Assembly (NCBI GenBank): GCA_903870815.1
Contig: CAIQEI010000047.1
Location: 1 to 50,718, forward strand
Reading direction: 5' to 3'
Length of the DNA: 50,718 nucleotides
Source of the DNA: an uncultured Verrucomicrobia subdivision 3 bacterium
GTDB lineage: Bacteria; Verrucomicrobiota; Verrucomicrobiia; Limisphaerales; UBA11358
The notes below the pieces were generated by a model. It was not told the DNA's origin. It saw nothing but the letters and a program-made list of their open reading frames with translations, and searched no databases. Both the position numbers and the translations under genes were made by a program. Below, piece after piece: positions 1 to 10,025 of the stretch; the stretch's first letter is position 1; every line of letters starts with the position of its first letter.

Positions 1-70
1 AGAGTTGCCGGACTGAATAAAAACCGGGTGCAATTGGACGGGTGCTCAACTGTCCCGTCAGGGACAGAAC

Positions 71-203
71 TTGGATAGCCGTGGGCGTCAGCCCACGGTG
101 ACGCAGAAATACAGTGCGACCCCGCAGGGGTCGAACAATTCATCACCACACCGCCAACCGTGGGTTTCACCCGCGGCTATCCAAGTGAAACCGCTTAGCG
201 GTT
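71..203. repeat. Composite intergenic palindromic repeat (REP-like)
   Basis: Four consecutive hairpins fill this stretch: 79-98 (8-bp stem, loop GTCA), 118-132 (6-bp stem), 158-176 (8-bp stem with one mismatch) and 189-203 (6-bp stem). An outer inverted pair, GGATAGCC at 73-80 and GGCTATCC at 175-182, encloses most of it. Positions 1-299 hold no credible gene. The form matches REP/BIME-like elements common between genes in this kind of genome. The element lies just past the 3' end of the subtilase gene, so it could also help end that transcript, but no T-run follows. Confidence 0.6.
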
Positions 204-299
204 GGAATACCGGGGCAGTGTCCAGACGCGCCCAATAAAAACCGCTCCGCTCCCCCCTCCCGCTTCAGGTGGAAATAAGGAAAAGTTTTCAGCGGCTCT

Positions 300-3200
300 T
301 TATGGCGTTCGCACGAGCCGGTAGAAGCGCATCCGGCCCAGCGGCGCGGTCTGCGCCCCGGTGTCGGTGAAGGTGGCGATGCCGTTGGAGATGGTGGTGG
401 CGGGATCGGTGAGGGTGTTCCACGCGTTGGTGAGGCTGTTCTTCCATTGCACTTGATAAGTGGCCCCGCCGCTGACGGCCCAGGTGATCTGAACGTTTAC
501 GCCGCTGACTTTGACGCCTTGGATCAGCAACAACGGCTTGCCCGAGTTCGTCGCGTTCCCGTGGTCAAAATCCACCTCGACCGCGTTGGTCACGACGAAA
601 CTGTTCGTGTTCTGCACCCCGAGGTAATAAGTGCCGCCCGGAAAGATGTACGGCCAAGTCGAGGTGTTGGTGGTCATTAAATTGGTATTGTTGATGGAAT
701 TGGCCTGCAGCAAAACATCGCCTGCATTGGTGATGGTTTGCGGAGAATTGGTGCTGAACCAGAAATTCACCGGAGCGGTGGCGAAAATCAGTATATTGGT
801 GGCATAGGTGGCGTTGGTCGGCACGTTGACGGTATACCACTGGATGCTCGCGGCCGGAATCGTGTTGGAGTGTGGGATGCCGCCGGCCAGAACGTAGTTC
901 GTGGCCCCCGTTTGACCGGGATTGGCAAATGAGAAACCCAGCTGCCAGCTCAGGAGCGAGGGTGCTGGATTGGTCGCCCCGGCGCGGTTGTCGAGCACTT
1001 CCAACTGCCAGGTTCCGGCGGCGCTGGTGCCGATGAGCGGTTCCAGCGATTGCTCCGCCAGGTAATAAAGATTGGTGACCACCAGGTTGGTCATGACCAC
1101 AGTATTGGTACCGAAGGAATTGGTGACCACAGTGGATAACGAAGCCGTCACCAGGGGCGGCAGGGCATATTTGATCGGCGTGGTTGTAAAATTGGTGTCC
1201 TCGGTGAACGTCAGATATCCAAAACTGGTCGTCACATTGGTCGAGATCACGAGGTTGGTTAGGCCACCAGTGATGACGTTGGTGCTAACGAAGTTCGTGT
1301 TGACCACGGCGGTGCCGCAGCCGTTGGTGTCCTGGCCGCCCCGGTTTTCCATGAGCAGATATCGCGTGCCATCGGGGGTGATGAGGTGGAACACCAGATC
1401 GGAGATGCGCGGATGCGCCACACACAGGCCGACACTAAAGCCCTCAATCAAATCGGTGTTGGTCACGGTGATGAAACTGTTCGTCACCGCGTCATCCAGC
1501 AACGGTACCGGGCCGGTGGAGGCGTAGTCCACTGTGGTACCCGCTGAACCCGAGAAGGCCAGGTTCACCTGTAGATCGACACTGTGAGCATTAATCAAAT
1601 CCGGGTTAAAGAGGCCGACATAATAACGGCCCGGCGCCAGCGGCGGGCCATAGGAAATGAAATTGCCCTGAACTATGCCCGCGGGCGGGTTGGTCAGGTC
1701 GGCTTCGGCCAGATAATTCGAGGCGGACGGCTCGGTCAGGTAACCCAAATACAATTGCACCGGCGGCACAAAGGGCGCCGTCAGGTTGGTGGCGAATACC
1801 ATAATGTTGGTGAAGCCGGGCGTGACATCCACGTAATCATAAAACCAGCCGCCCGGCGGGACGGAGACATTGTGAACGCCTTGATTGCCGAGATTGACAT
1901 GCGGCCGGATGGACGCCGAATAAACGGTGAGGCTGCTGCCGAGCGACGGCGAATCATCCAGCTCCGTCAGGATCCAGGGGCCGAGAGCCGATTTGCCCCT
2001 GAAATCGCGCAGCGAGCCCGGCCCATCCGTGTGCACCGTCCCCGGCAGGGCGTCATCATTGTAGGTGTTCGTAAAGCCGTATTGCGGGCCGGTATGATTG
2101 TTCAGGACGGCGTAAGCGGAACTATGCGACAGGGTGCCGACGAGGTCGCCGCTGTTCTGGCAGGAAATGCCGTTGGTGACGGTGACCGCCCCGACCTGCA
2201 TTGGCGTGGTGGCCAGGGCATAGATGGAGATGGTGCTCGGGTGCGCGTTGTTGCCGTCGGGAATGATCGTCGGCAAGGGGAAGCCGTAGATGGCCTGGTT
2301 GCCGTTATTATCAAGCTGGCTGAACGGATTCTGGCTGAAGATGGGGATGAAGCCGAATTGGCCCGCCATCTGATCCTCGCATTGCACGCCGACGTAATAT
2401 GCCTGCCCTTGCACGGCATTGGAATAGACGATGAACTTCGTGCCGCCCCGGTCCAGCGAGGCCTGGTCGCCGTTCACGTTAAAAACACAATTTGAGATCA
2501 CCACCGGATCCAAATTGGTGAGGCTGGATTCGGACGCCACGAACAGATTCAAATCCGCCTCGGGCCGCGTGGAGTTGGCGTCCGAGCCGGCAAACACGCC
2601 CTCGCGCGGGATCGCCAGCGTCGCCGGATCAAAGATGATGAAGGCGGCGTTGGTGTAGCTGGTCGTGTTGGTCACCACAAAGAAATGCCACTGGTTGGTC
2701 TGGCCGATGAACAGGCTGGCGTTCGTGGCGTAGCCGTAGCCGGGGCCGAAGACGATGGCGTTGGTGCTCAGCCACGGCGCGTTCGCCCCGGCCACCTCGT
2801 TGAAATAAACCCCGTTCGTGGCGTTGTTCACCACCGTGACCAGCGGCACCGTGGCAGGAATATTCGCCGCCGAGGGCGTGACGGCGATGCCGTTGGAGTT
2901 CGACCCATCGCCGCAGGAAACGACGAGCGCATAATCCTGCACGATTTTCGTCTGCTCGGCGGTCACGGCGTTGACCGCGACGTTGCGGCCGATGACGGTC
3001 ACGGAATAATTCGTGCCGAGCGGGTACGGCAGCACCACACTCTCCACGTTGTTGACGTTGTCCGCCGCGGTGCCGGCATTCGCCACCGCACTGTAGGGGG
3101 TGGCGGCCGACACAAAATTATTTCCGAAATAGACTTGTCCATTGCCGAGGTTGGTCACCACCAGGTCCAGGTTGTTGACGAGCTTGATGCCGGCCACGGG

Positions 3201-5750
3201 GTTGCCCGGCGGATCCGTCCATGCCAGCGTGATGTGCAGCAGCTGCCCGCGCGCGGCCACCGTCGGCACATTGACGCCAAAGGTTCGGCTGTCGCCGGTG
3301 GCCAGCGCGTTGGTCGGGCTTTGATCGAGGTAATACATCGCCGTGGTGGCGCCGGCGGTGGAGGTGGGCAGCTTGCGCGGAACGGAGTTCGGCACGTTCA
3401 CCTCGCCCCAGCCTTCGTAATTGACGCTGTTGGTCACGCCGTAGAAATTATAGCCGGTGGTCAGGCGCGCGCCGTTGATGAGCATCGCCTTGAGCAGCGC
3501 CGGGCTGGGCGTTGCACTTAAAGTGTTGGTGAAGAAATCCTGGATCAAGGCCAGCGCGCCGGAGGCCGACGGCGTCGCGATGCTGGTGCCGGTCTCGTAA
3601 TAATAATAGTTCCCAAGCGTGCTGTTGAGGTTGCTCAGGACCGTGAGCTGGTTGCCCAGGCTGTTCGTCAGTGTGATCGAGATGATCAGGTCGAAGTTGA
3701 CGGGAATGTTCGTGCCGTCGGCCACGGCCACGGCAAATCCGTTATACAGGCTGGCCACACCGGAGAGCGTGCCGCCGCCGGGCGGGATCGAAATCACATT
3801 ATTGCTCGTCGAATAATCATAAGTTGCCGGATTGGCGGGATTCGGCACATGCGTGGTGGAGATGTAAACCGGCATATTCAACGGAAACGGATGGGGCGAC
3901 TTGCTGTTCGCCACCACCGAGATCTTCACTCCCACCGCGTTGCCCGGCACGCTGGTCGCGAAGCCGTAGGCCAGTATGTTCGTGGTCACCAGCAGGCCAT
4001 AGCTGGAATTGGAATTGTCCGTGTTCGTCGGGTTGTAATACGCCGCTTTGTCCCACATCGACGGCTGCGTGGAGACCACGAACGTTCCCGGCGCGACCAC
4101 GTCCGGCTTGAAACGCCCGAAGGTCCCTTCCGTCTGCACGCCCACGTTGCCGCGCGAGGAATACCACGCCACATCGGTGCTCGAACTGGTCTCACCCAGC
4201 CAGATGGCGTTCGTGGTTCCGTCCAGCGCCGTCACGACGTTGGTGATCAGGCGGTATTGCTCCAGCGCGCCGACCGTCACCACGTTCTTGGCCGTGCCGG
4301 GCGAGAGGATGGTGTCCGCATAGCCGCCGCCGCCGTTGTCTGAGCCGCCGCCGTCGTTGCCCGCCGCGAACACGAAGAGCACCGGCTGCGGTCCCGTCAC
4401 CCCCGGCAGCGCATCGCGCACGGCCGCGTCGTAGCTCGCCGCCTCAAGGTCGTATTCGCTCGCGCCGTTGTCCCAGCTGTTGTTCGAGATCAACGCGTTC
4501 GTCAACGCCGGCATCTCCTGCAGATACTGGTCGGAAATGTAGGGCAGGTTGGTGTCGTTCGCGCCGAGGAAGCCCACGGAAAACAAATTGGCCAGCGGCG
4601 CCTTGCCGCGAAAATCCGCGTTCGTCACCGAGCCGCGCGCAACCGAGCCAACGTTGACTGGTGACCGGCTCATGCTGCCATTGCCTGCGATCACGCCCGC
4701 GACGTGCGTGCCGTGACCGGACGTATCCGCCAGACTGGTGGCCGTATCGCCGGAAATGCGGCTGGGCGGCGCCGAGCCCGGGGCAGATGCGGTGCCGGTC
4801 AAACTGAAATCGTTATGATTCGGATCGATGCCCGTGTCGTTAACTTCCACCAAAACATTTTTGCCGGTCAAACCAAGCCAGTCCGTCGTGGCGGCCACCA
4901 CCGTGTTCGTCGAGATGGCCAGCGCCACGCGCGCCAGGTCATTTGCCACCACGCGCCGGGTGGCCGGCTCCACGCGCTCCACGCCGGGCAATTGCGCCAG
5001 GGCGGTCCAATCCGTCGGCGGCCGCACGCGCACCACCGGGCCGAACGGTGAACGGTCCATCGCCAGGATTGCGCCGCCCATTTTCACGATCTGCGCCACC
5101 GTTTTGTCCGCGCCAGCCGCGTACAAGCCCAGCGTCAACACCTGCGCCGGCGGCAGCGGCTTTGGCGTCACCGCGAGGTCGAGCAGCGAGGCTTGAATTT
5201 TGTAATAAGGCTCGAACGGCAGCACCGCCTGCACCAGCGTGTTGCCGGCTAGCGCCGCCGCGCCCGAGGCCGTGACCTGCACCAGATACGCGTTATTCGG
5301 GATATAGGAAACGATCTGCGCCCCCGCGCCTGCGAGCAAGGCGCGGAACGGCCCGTCCACCAGCCCGCGGGACTGCACGACGTACGCGCCCGGATCACCC
5401 TGCGCGCGCAGGTGGGCGGGAATTTTCAGGTCCAGGCGGGCGGTCGTGTCGATCAGCGCATTCTCCAGCAGAATCGCGTGCGGGGCGGTGGCCAGTTGGC
5501 CGACGGTTTTCGGGGTGTTGGCGAGCCGGTAAAATTCGCGGTTGGTGCTGGCGGCGGAACGGGCGCCGGCATCGGCGGCGGCGGGCGAAAGCGTGGGAAT
5601 GACTGGGGCGGCGGGGGTTACGGCGGCAGCCACCGGCGCGGACGCGGCGGTATTTTTCGCCGCCGGGGTCGGCGGCCGGCCGCCCGGCCAGAACAGCCAG
5701 GCTGCCAGCAAGAGCGGCAGGCACAATAAAATCCAAAAACTACGTTTCAT
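300..5750 (-). CDS. Giant secreted S8 (subtilisin-like) serine protease
   Basis: Length is 1816 aa. The N-terminus has a short basic end and a hydrophobic stretch (residues 4-22), read as a signal peptide or anchor. The S8 catalytic triad is visible: Asp305 in VNDTGID, His346 in SGHGTHVAG and Ser723 in GTSIATPSA, with the oxyanion Asn465 in AAGND. The gap between Asn and Ser holds an insertion of roughly 150 residues. Residues 840-945 (AWTDPPG, LVNNLDL, QDYALVVS) match the beta-barrel that follows the catalytic domain in KP-43-type subtilases. Further on, about 1160-1285 and 1410-1610 resemble proprotein-convertase P domains, and 1290-1400 and 1610-1735 resemble bacterial pre-peptidase C domains. 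The C-terminus has the YQVQWK...FYRL motif common in secreted verrucomicrobial proteins. The Asn/Thr-rich composition fits an exported protein. It lies 249 bp downstream of the pseudopilin block, so it may be cargo of that system; this is inference. Confidence 0.9.
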   Translation of the reverse strand: MKRSFWILLCLPLLLAAWLFWPGGRPPTPAAKNTAASAPVAAAVTPAAPVIPTLSPAAADAGARSAASTNREFYRLANTPKTVGQLATAPHAILLENALIDTTARLDLKIPAHLRAQGDPGAYVVQSRGLVDGPFRALLAGAGAQIVSYIPNNAYLVQVTASGAAALAGNTLVQAVLPFEPYYKIQASLLDLAVTPKPLPPAQVLTLGLYAAGADKTVAQIVKMGGAILAMDRSPFGPVVRVRPPTDWTALAQLPGVERVEPATRRVVANDLARVALAISTNTVVAATTDWLGLTGKNVLVEVNDTGIDPNHNDFSLTGTASAPGSAPPSRISGDTATSLADTSGHGTHVAGVIAGNGSMSRSPVNVGSVARGSVTNADFRGKAPLANLFSVGFLGANDTNLPYISDQYLQEMPALTNALISNNSWDNGASEYDLEAASYDAAVRDALPGVTGPQPVLFVFAAGNDGGGSDNGGGGYADTILSPGTAKNVVTVGALEQYRLITNVVTALDGTTNAIWLGETSSSTDVAWYSSRGNVGVQTEGTFGRFKPDVVAPGTFVVSTQPSMWDKAAYYNPTNTDNSNSSYGLLVTTNILAYGFATSVPGNAVGVKISVVANSKSPHPFPLNMPVYISTTHVPNPANPATYDYSTSNNVISIPPGGGTLSGVASLYNGFAVAVADGTNIPVNFDLIISITLTNSLGNQLTVLSNLNSTLGNYYYYETGTSIATPSASGALALIQDFFTNTLSATPSPALLKAMLINGARLTTGYNFYGVTNSVNYEGWGEVNVPNSVPRKLPTSTAGATTAMYYLDQSPTNALATGDSRTFGVNVPTVAARGQLLHITLAWTDPPGNPVAGIKLVNNLDLVVTNLGNGQVYFGNNFVSAATPYSAVANAGTAADNVNNVESVVLPYPLGTNYSVTVIGRNVAVNAVTAEQTKIVQDYALVVSCGDGSNSNGIAVTPSAANIPATVPLVTVVNNATNGVYFNEVAGANAPWLSTNAIVFGPGYGYATNASLFIGQTNQWHFFVVTNTTSYTNAAFIIFDPATLAIPREGVFAGSDANSTRPEADLNLFVASESSLTNLDPVVISNCVFNVNGDQASLDRGGTKFIVYSNAVQGQAYYVGVQCEDQMAGQFGFIPIFSQNPFSQLDNNGNQAIYGFPLPTIIPDGNNAHPSTISIYALATTPMQVGAVTVTNGISCQNSGDLVGTLSHSSAYAVLNNHTGPQYGFTNTYNDDALPGTVHTDGPGSLRDFRGKSALGPWILTELDDSPSLGSSLTVYSASIRPHVNLGNQGVHNVSVPPGGWFYDYVDVTPGFTNIMVFATNLTAPFVPPVQLYLGYLTEPSASNYLAEADLTNPPAGIVQGNFISYGPPLAPGRYYVGLFNPDLINAHSVDLQVNLAFSGSAGTTVDYASTGPVPLLDDAVTNSFITVTNTDLIEGFSVGLCVAHPRISDLVFHLITPDGTRYLLMENRGGQDTNGCGTAVVNTNFVSTNVITGGLTNLVISTNVTTSFGYLTFTEDTNFTTTPIKYALPPLVTASLSTVVTNSFGTNTVVMTNLVVTNLYYLAEQSLEPLIGTSAAGTWQLEVLDNRAGATNPAPSLLSWQLGFSFANPGQTGATNYVLAGGIPHSNTIPAASIQWYTVNVPTNATYATNILIFATAPVNFWFSTNSPQTITNAGDVLLQANSINNTNLMTTNTSTWPYIFPGGTYYLGVQNTNSFVVTNAVEVDFDHGNATNSGKPLLLIQGVKVSGVNVQITWAVSGGATYQVQWKNSLTNAWNTLTDPATTISNGIATFTDTGAQTAPLGRMRFYRLVRTP

Positions 5751-5858
5751 AACAAGGCTTCAGTTCATAACTATCACACACATTTGCGAAAAGGAGAAGG
5801 ACGCATGAATTCAAGGCAAAGGCGCAAAGATTTGTGGTTTTGTCCGCCCTCACCCCGG

Positions 5859-5879
5859 CCCTCTCCCCCCAGGAGAGGG
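5859..5879. repeat. Hairpin repeat between pseudopilin block and protease
   Basis: CCCTCTCC and GGAGAGGG form an 8-bp stem with a 5-base loop. It sits in the 249-bp gap between the giant pseudopilin and the protease. The flanking sequence (CCCTCACCCCGG) belongs to a hairpin type that recurs between genes in many high-GC genomes. No T-run follows on the minus strand, so a terminator role is not supported. The rest of 5751-5999 shows no gene. Confidence 0.45.
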
Positions 5880-5999
5880 AACGAGGACTGTACGCCACTG
5901 GATTCTGGGGCGCGCAGGGGCAAAGCCCTGATTTTTAAAACCAGTTTGAGCCTCGTTACCTCGGCTGCTACGGGGTTTTGAAATCGGCTCAGTTTCATG

Positions 6000-8900
6000 T
6001 CAGTTTGGCGGCAGCGGGGTGAAACTTTCGATCACGGACTGGTAATTCGTGCCGGTCGGCGTCACGTGCGGCACCAGCCGGAAGATCACGCGGGCGGCGG
6101 TCTCGGCCGTGATCTGGTAATTCGTGTACAGGCCGAACGCCGGCCCGTTCAACACCTCGCCGCCGACCGCCGGGCGAAGCGTCTGGCCGTAGCAATAGGC
6201 GACATAACGCGGCGAACTGCCGGCGCGCAACAGCCCGAGTGTCTGCTGCGGCAGCCATTCATAGACCTCGTCATTGAGATCATAGTTCTGGTTGGCAGTA
6301 TCCGTGTGCAGAAACGGCGACTGCTCCGCCAGCGCCGGCACGCGCAGGATGTCGCCGACGTGTTCAAACGCGCCGCCGACGCCGTCCGCATTGGTAAAAT
6401 ATGCGCGCGTGGCGTTGATGCCGTTCGGGCCGTTGACGATTTGGCCGAGGGCGGAATTATTCCCGGCCGGGCCGGCCGGCGAGATAATGAGATTGGTATA
6501 GACCGGCGCGTTGTAGCTCGCGGGATTGGCCGTGATGTTGGTCAGCGCCACGAGGCCGCTGAACACCGCGCTCCATGCCGCCAGGCCCGGCTGGTTGACG
6601 GACAAGGTGCCACGCGTGGCGTTGCCATTTAACGAGGTCGAGAACAGGTCGAACAGGTCTCCATCCTGCACCGGCGCGGAATTGACGGCATCAAAGTTTT
6701 CATAGAGTCCAGTTTGCGGGTTGTAGGCAAACTGCGTGTCGCCCGTCCATTGCGCCCAGGTGTTGGTGCCCACAAACTGTGGCAAACCCTGGTAGCCGCT
6801 GACCACGTCCTGCAATGTGTCGGTCGCCTTCAAATAAACCGTCTGCCACGGAGTGCCGCGATGCACGCGGCCCAGCCAGCCGACCGTCGGATATTTCCCG
6901 GCCGGAAAATCCCAGAAATCCGAGCCCCACAAGAGCGGATCGCGGTCGGCCAGGTTGAACGGGTTGGAATCCACCCCGTTGAGATAGGCCATCGCCGTGT
7001 TGCGGCCCCACGGCTGATAGTGGTCGGCCAGACTGTTTAGCGTGATCGTGGGTAATTTTTTCGTGATCAAATCATCACTATATCCTGGAACGGTATCGCG
7101 GGTGTAGGTGTTCAAATCACTCGCGAGGTAATGCACCAGCGGATCATTCGCCTGCCACAAGGTGAATTGCCAGATCGTTCGCGTGGGCGTGAATGGTGCC
7201 TGCACCGGCCACAATGCTCCATTGGTATTAACATAAGTTTTGCCTCCAAAAGTCCATGTTGGGGTAAAAAAGCCGTTAAAATATGCGGCTTCCGCCGCGG
7301 GTATCTGCGGCACACCTGCCGGCATTCCGCCCGGGTTCGACCATTTACCTGCTACCGTGGATATTCCCTTTCGCGAAACGCTAATCTGGTTTACCACGCC
7401 ATAAGTCGGTGTATTGTTGGGATTATTAAAGCCAAAAGCATTCGTGCTCCACTGGTAATAATGCAGGGCATTGATACCGTCATTGGGATCCTGGAGTTCT
7501 GCGTTCAGATTCGTCGTGCTGACCGGACCACGCAACTGCACATAGTCAATGATGTGGCTGCCATCAATGATGTACGCCTGCAGCCAGTTCGTGGTCGTCA
7601 GGCCGAACTGCGGAAAGACCGGCGGACCGGGTAGGTTGGGTTCCCATTGCGCAAACGCGCTGGGAATAAACTTCGTCTGAAAAAAACTATACTGCGACTC
7701 CGGCAGCACTGGAATATCGTAGGTGGCGGTGATGAAGGCGGCCGAGTTCGTGGGCGATTGAAACTCCGGTGCGGTTTGTCCGCTAAAGGTCCACGCCGAA
7801 CCGGGCCAAGCAGCTTGGGTGACGTTAAAGCCTATATTGGTATAGGCAACCCAGGTGTTCGCGCCATTGGTCAGTGTCATCAACAGGATGTCATTGAGGA
7901 AAACCGTTACCGGCCGGGGATAATTGTTGTTGTAGGAATTCCAAAATCCGAAACCCATCTGGTTGGTAATACTCATGATGAACATCTCGTTGGTGGCGTC
8001 AGCACCGGGTATATATGGGTTGTTGCGTGTCACCTCAAGCTTGCGCGTTACCTGCAAGGAATTGCGTGAATACGCCTCGTTAAAACTCGGCAACCCTTTC
8101 TTCGCGCCAACAATCCATGGTACGCCATAGAGGTTTCCGTTGGGGTCATCCACAGCCGCATCCGTTGCCAGCCCCGTGCCGGAAATGTCCAGCGGGAGAT
8201 CCAGCGGAGCTGTTCCAACAGTAAACGTAGGCAAGGCCGATACCTCCCGATAGCCGTCAATATAGATGTTTTGAAAACCGTTCGTTTTCACCACGGAGAA
8301 CATGGGGCGGAACACGGATGGATAGGGACTGTTCGTGGTGGCGTCATACAAGTTGGCCGTGAGCTGGAGCAGGCGGTTGACGGCGGGCGTATAGACAAAC
8401 TGGCCGTTGATATAAACCGGGATGTTCGTCACACCAAAAGGATGGACTGTAGTAACGCCAAAAGTGTTCGTGTAGAAGGGGAAATTAGCAGTGATCCAAT
8501 TGGTGGTGTAATGCTTCAACAACCGGTCGGCGGCAAAGGTAAAAAAACGGATGGGCGTCCAAGAAATGGCATTCGTCTCCGCTCCGGGAATGACGTTGCC
8601 GATGGCGTCCAGATTGTCGTAGTTCAGATTCATTCGGTTGTCGTCCGGCGCGGAATCAGTGCCCATTTCATTCAGCAATCGATAAAACGTGTAGCGGTCA
8701 TAGGTGGCTGGGGAATTGCCCGCAGTCAACAACCGGCCGGTAAAATAATTTCCGGATGCAACATTGGCCGGCGAAACCCCCACTGTGGTTTTGCTCAAAT
8801 CATAAGCATCGGATACAAGCGAGAAAAAGCGGTTGGGATTGTCCGAACCGGCCCAGTTTAGCGCGGCAGGAACTAATGCCACCGGCAGTAAGGTGCTGGT

Positions 8901-10025
8901 CATCAGATTACCGATGGTGTAGGCGTCAATCTGGCCGGAAACCGCAACGGCCTGAACATTCAATGGGGCAAAAGTGAGCGAAGGGTAATAGTTTGCGTAC
9001 CTCCAAGCCAAAAGGGATTGTGCATCTTCAAAGGCTGCGCCCATGTTGGCAATTGAGGGTTGCTGGTAAATGTAATAATTTACAAGCGGGTCCCACAGAT
9101 TGGTGTTCAAGTCCGTCAGGAATGCCGCCAAATTCAATTCCCATGATCCGACACCTTCATTGCGGAAATAGCCGTCAGCGGTGGGGGTAAACTGATTTGC
9201 GGTAGAAGCGCTCTGCGTCTGGTTGTGAATGGCATTCAAATCGAGCGTATTGCCGGCGGGCTGGGCGATGAAGGCGTAGCGGGCGATGAATTTGTTATTC
9301 GGACCATGCGGTTGGTCGGGATGTTCCAGGATGCCCACCCATTCAGGATCGCCCACCTCAAAGACGGTATTACCGGTCGGGGTCCCGGTGCTGTCGAACT
9401 CGGCCACCTGGCCATTTGTGTCGAACTGGCCGTTGCGGTTCAGGTCGAGGTAATAGCGAAAATCGTTCTGGCCGTTGTTGGGGTTATTGACGAACACGGG
9501 CGCACGCGGCAGATAATAGAGATTGGAAACGACCTGACTCAGAAAGTCGCCCGTCAATAAATTGCCGGACGGATCGTAATAACTGAGAGTGCCGATGGAC
9601 GCTGTGCCGGGAACGATGCCGCCCGGAGTGAGGTAATTCGTGGAGACCAGCAGGCCGTAATTGTAGGCGCCGGGGCCGCCAGACAATGCGTTCGCGGCGA
9701 TCTGCGCCTGGGCCGCCGCCAGGGCGGTGTCGGCGGCGAGACGCGCGGTGGTGGTGTCCGCGGCGGTATTGACGGCATTGCGCTCCCGCTGCGCGACGGA
9801 CAGGAACGCGATGGCCATGATGAGCGTCACGGACAGCAGGATGAGCGTGATGACGAGCGCAACGCCCTTGCTGGATTGACGATTGACGATTGACGATTGA
9901 CGATTGGAAGCGGCAGGGCACGTCACTCCGTGTGCGCCAGCGGTCGAAGGACTGACCGCCCCATCCGATTTTTTTCGAAACGTAAATCGTAAATCGTGAA
10001 TCGTAAATGGAATTGGCAGTTTCAT
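6000..10025 (-). CDS. Giant GspK/PilX-like pseudopilin (Verru_Chthon cassette A type)
   Basis: Length is 1341 aa. After an unusually long leader of about 53 residues comes a class III-like N-terminus: Gly54 followed by VALVITLILLSVTLIMAIAFL, then an Ala-rich amphipathic helix ending near residue 115. This is the layout of GspK/PilX minor pseudopilins. Normal GspK is about 300-350 aa; here more than 1200 residues of Asn/Tyr-rich, predicted extracellular sequence follow. The C-terminus (VGDILRVPALAEQSPFL, ARVIFRLVPHV) recalls the large 'cassette protein A' found in Chthoniobacter-like Verrucomicrobia; I name it from memory of the family. Its start codon overlaps the stop of the upstream gene by 4 bp (ATGA), so the two are translationally coupled. 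The leader is almost wholly encoded by a heptamer-repeat element (9874-10008). Inferred role: tip or minor pseudopilin of a secretion or pilus-like fibre. Confidence 0.75.
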   Translation of the reverse strand: MKLPIPFTIHDLRFTFRKKSDGAVSPSTAGAHGVTCPAASNRQSSIVNRQSSKGVALVITLILLSVTLIMAIAFLSVAQRERNAVNTAADTTTARLAADTALAAAQAQIAANALSGGPGAYNYGLLVSTNYLTPGGIVPGTASIGTLSYYDPSGNLLTGDFLSQVVSNLYYLPRAPVFVNNPNNGQNDFRYYLDLNRNGQFDTNGQVAEFDSTGTPTGNTVFEVGDPEWVGILEHPDQPHGPNNKFIARYAFIAQPAGNTLDLNAIHNQTQSASTANQFTPTADGYFRNEGVGSWELNLAAFLTDLNTNLWDPLVNYYIYQQPSIANMGAAFEDAQSLLAWRYANYYPSLTFAPLNVQAVAVSGQIDAYTIGNLMTSTLLPVALVPAALNWAGSDNPNRFFSLVSDAYDLSKTTVGVSPANVASGNYFTGRLLTAGNSPATYDRYTFYRLLNEMGTDSAPDDNRMNLNYDNLDAIGNVIPGAETNAISWTPIRFFTFAADRLLKHYTTNWITANFPFYTNTFGVTTVHPFGVTNIPVYINGQFVYTPAVNRLLQLTANLYDATTNSPYPSVFRPMFSVVKTNGFQNIYIDGYREVSALPTFTVGTAPLDLPLDISGTGLATDAAVDDPNGNLYGVPWIVGAKKGLPSFNEAYSRNSLQVTRKLEVTRNNPYIPGADATNEMFIMSITNQMGFGFWNSYNNNYPRPVTVFLNDILLMTLTNGANTWVAYTNIGFNVTQAAWPGSAWTFSGQTAPEFQSPTNSAAFITATYDIPVLPESQYSFFQTKFIPSAFAQWEPNLPGPPVFPQFGLTTTNWLQAYIIDGSHIIDYVQLRGPVSTTNLNAELQDPNDGINALHYYQWSTNAFGFNNPNNTPTYGVVNQISVSRKGISTVAGKWSNPGGMPAGVPQIPAAEAAYFNGFFTPTWTFGGKTYVNTNGALWPVQAPFTPTRTIWQFTLWQANDPLVHYLASDLNTYTRDTVPGYSDDLITKKLPTITLNSLADHYQPWGRNTAMAYLNGVDSNPFNLADRDPLLWGSDFWDFPAGKYPTVGWLGRVHRGTPWQTVYLKATDTLQDVVSGYQGLPQFVGTNTWAQWTGDTQFAYNPQTGLYENFDAVNSAPVQDGDLFDLFSTSLNGNATRGTLSVNQPGLAAWSAVFSGLVALTNITANPASYNAPVYTNLIISPAGPAGNNSALGQIVNGPNGINATRAYFTNADGVGGAFEHVGDILRVPALAEQSPFLHTDTANQNYDLNDEVYEWLPQQTLGLLRAGSSPRYVAYCYGQTLRPAVGGEVLNGPAFGLYTNYQITAETAARVIFRLVPHVTPTGTNYQSVIESFTPLPPN
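9874..10008. repeat. Heptamer inverted-array element in pseudopilin leader
   Basis: On the plus strand GATTGAC is repeated four times exactly, plus a variant, at 9874-9908. At 9981-10008 lie CGTAAAT x2, CGTGAAT, CGTAAAT. The second array read on the minus strand is GATTTAC-type, so the two arrays face each other around a core of about 72 bp. Both are translated: the first gives the NRQSSIV repeat and the second IHDLRFT-like sequence in the leader of the 1341-aa pseudopilin. The right arm ends 17 bp from the start codon and the left arm abuts the cleavage-site codons. Confidence 0.85.

Noticed and set aside
5774-5998. Minus-strand 74-aa frame between protease and giant pseudopilin
   Set aside because: It runs through the CCCTCTCC hairpin repeat and has no domain or ribosome site.
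9874-10008. Reading the heptamer arrays as a CRISPR array
   Set aside because: Units of seven bases without spacers, facing arms, and no cas gene in the window.
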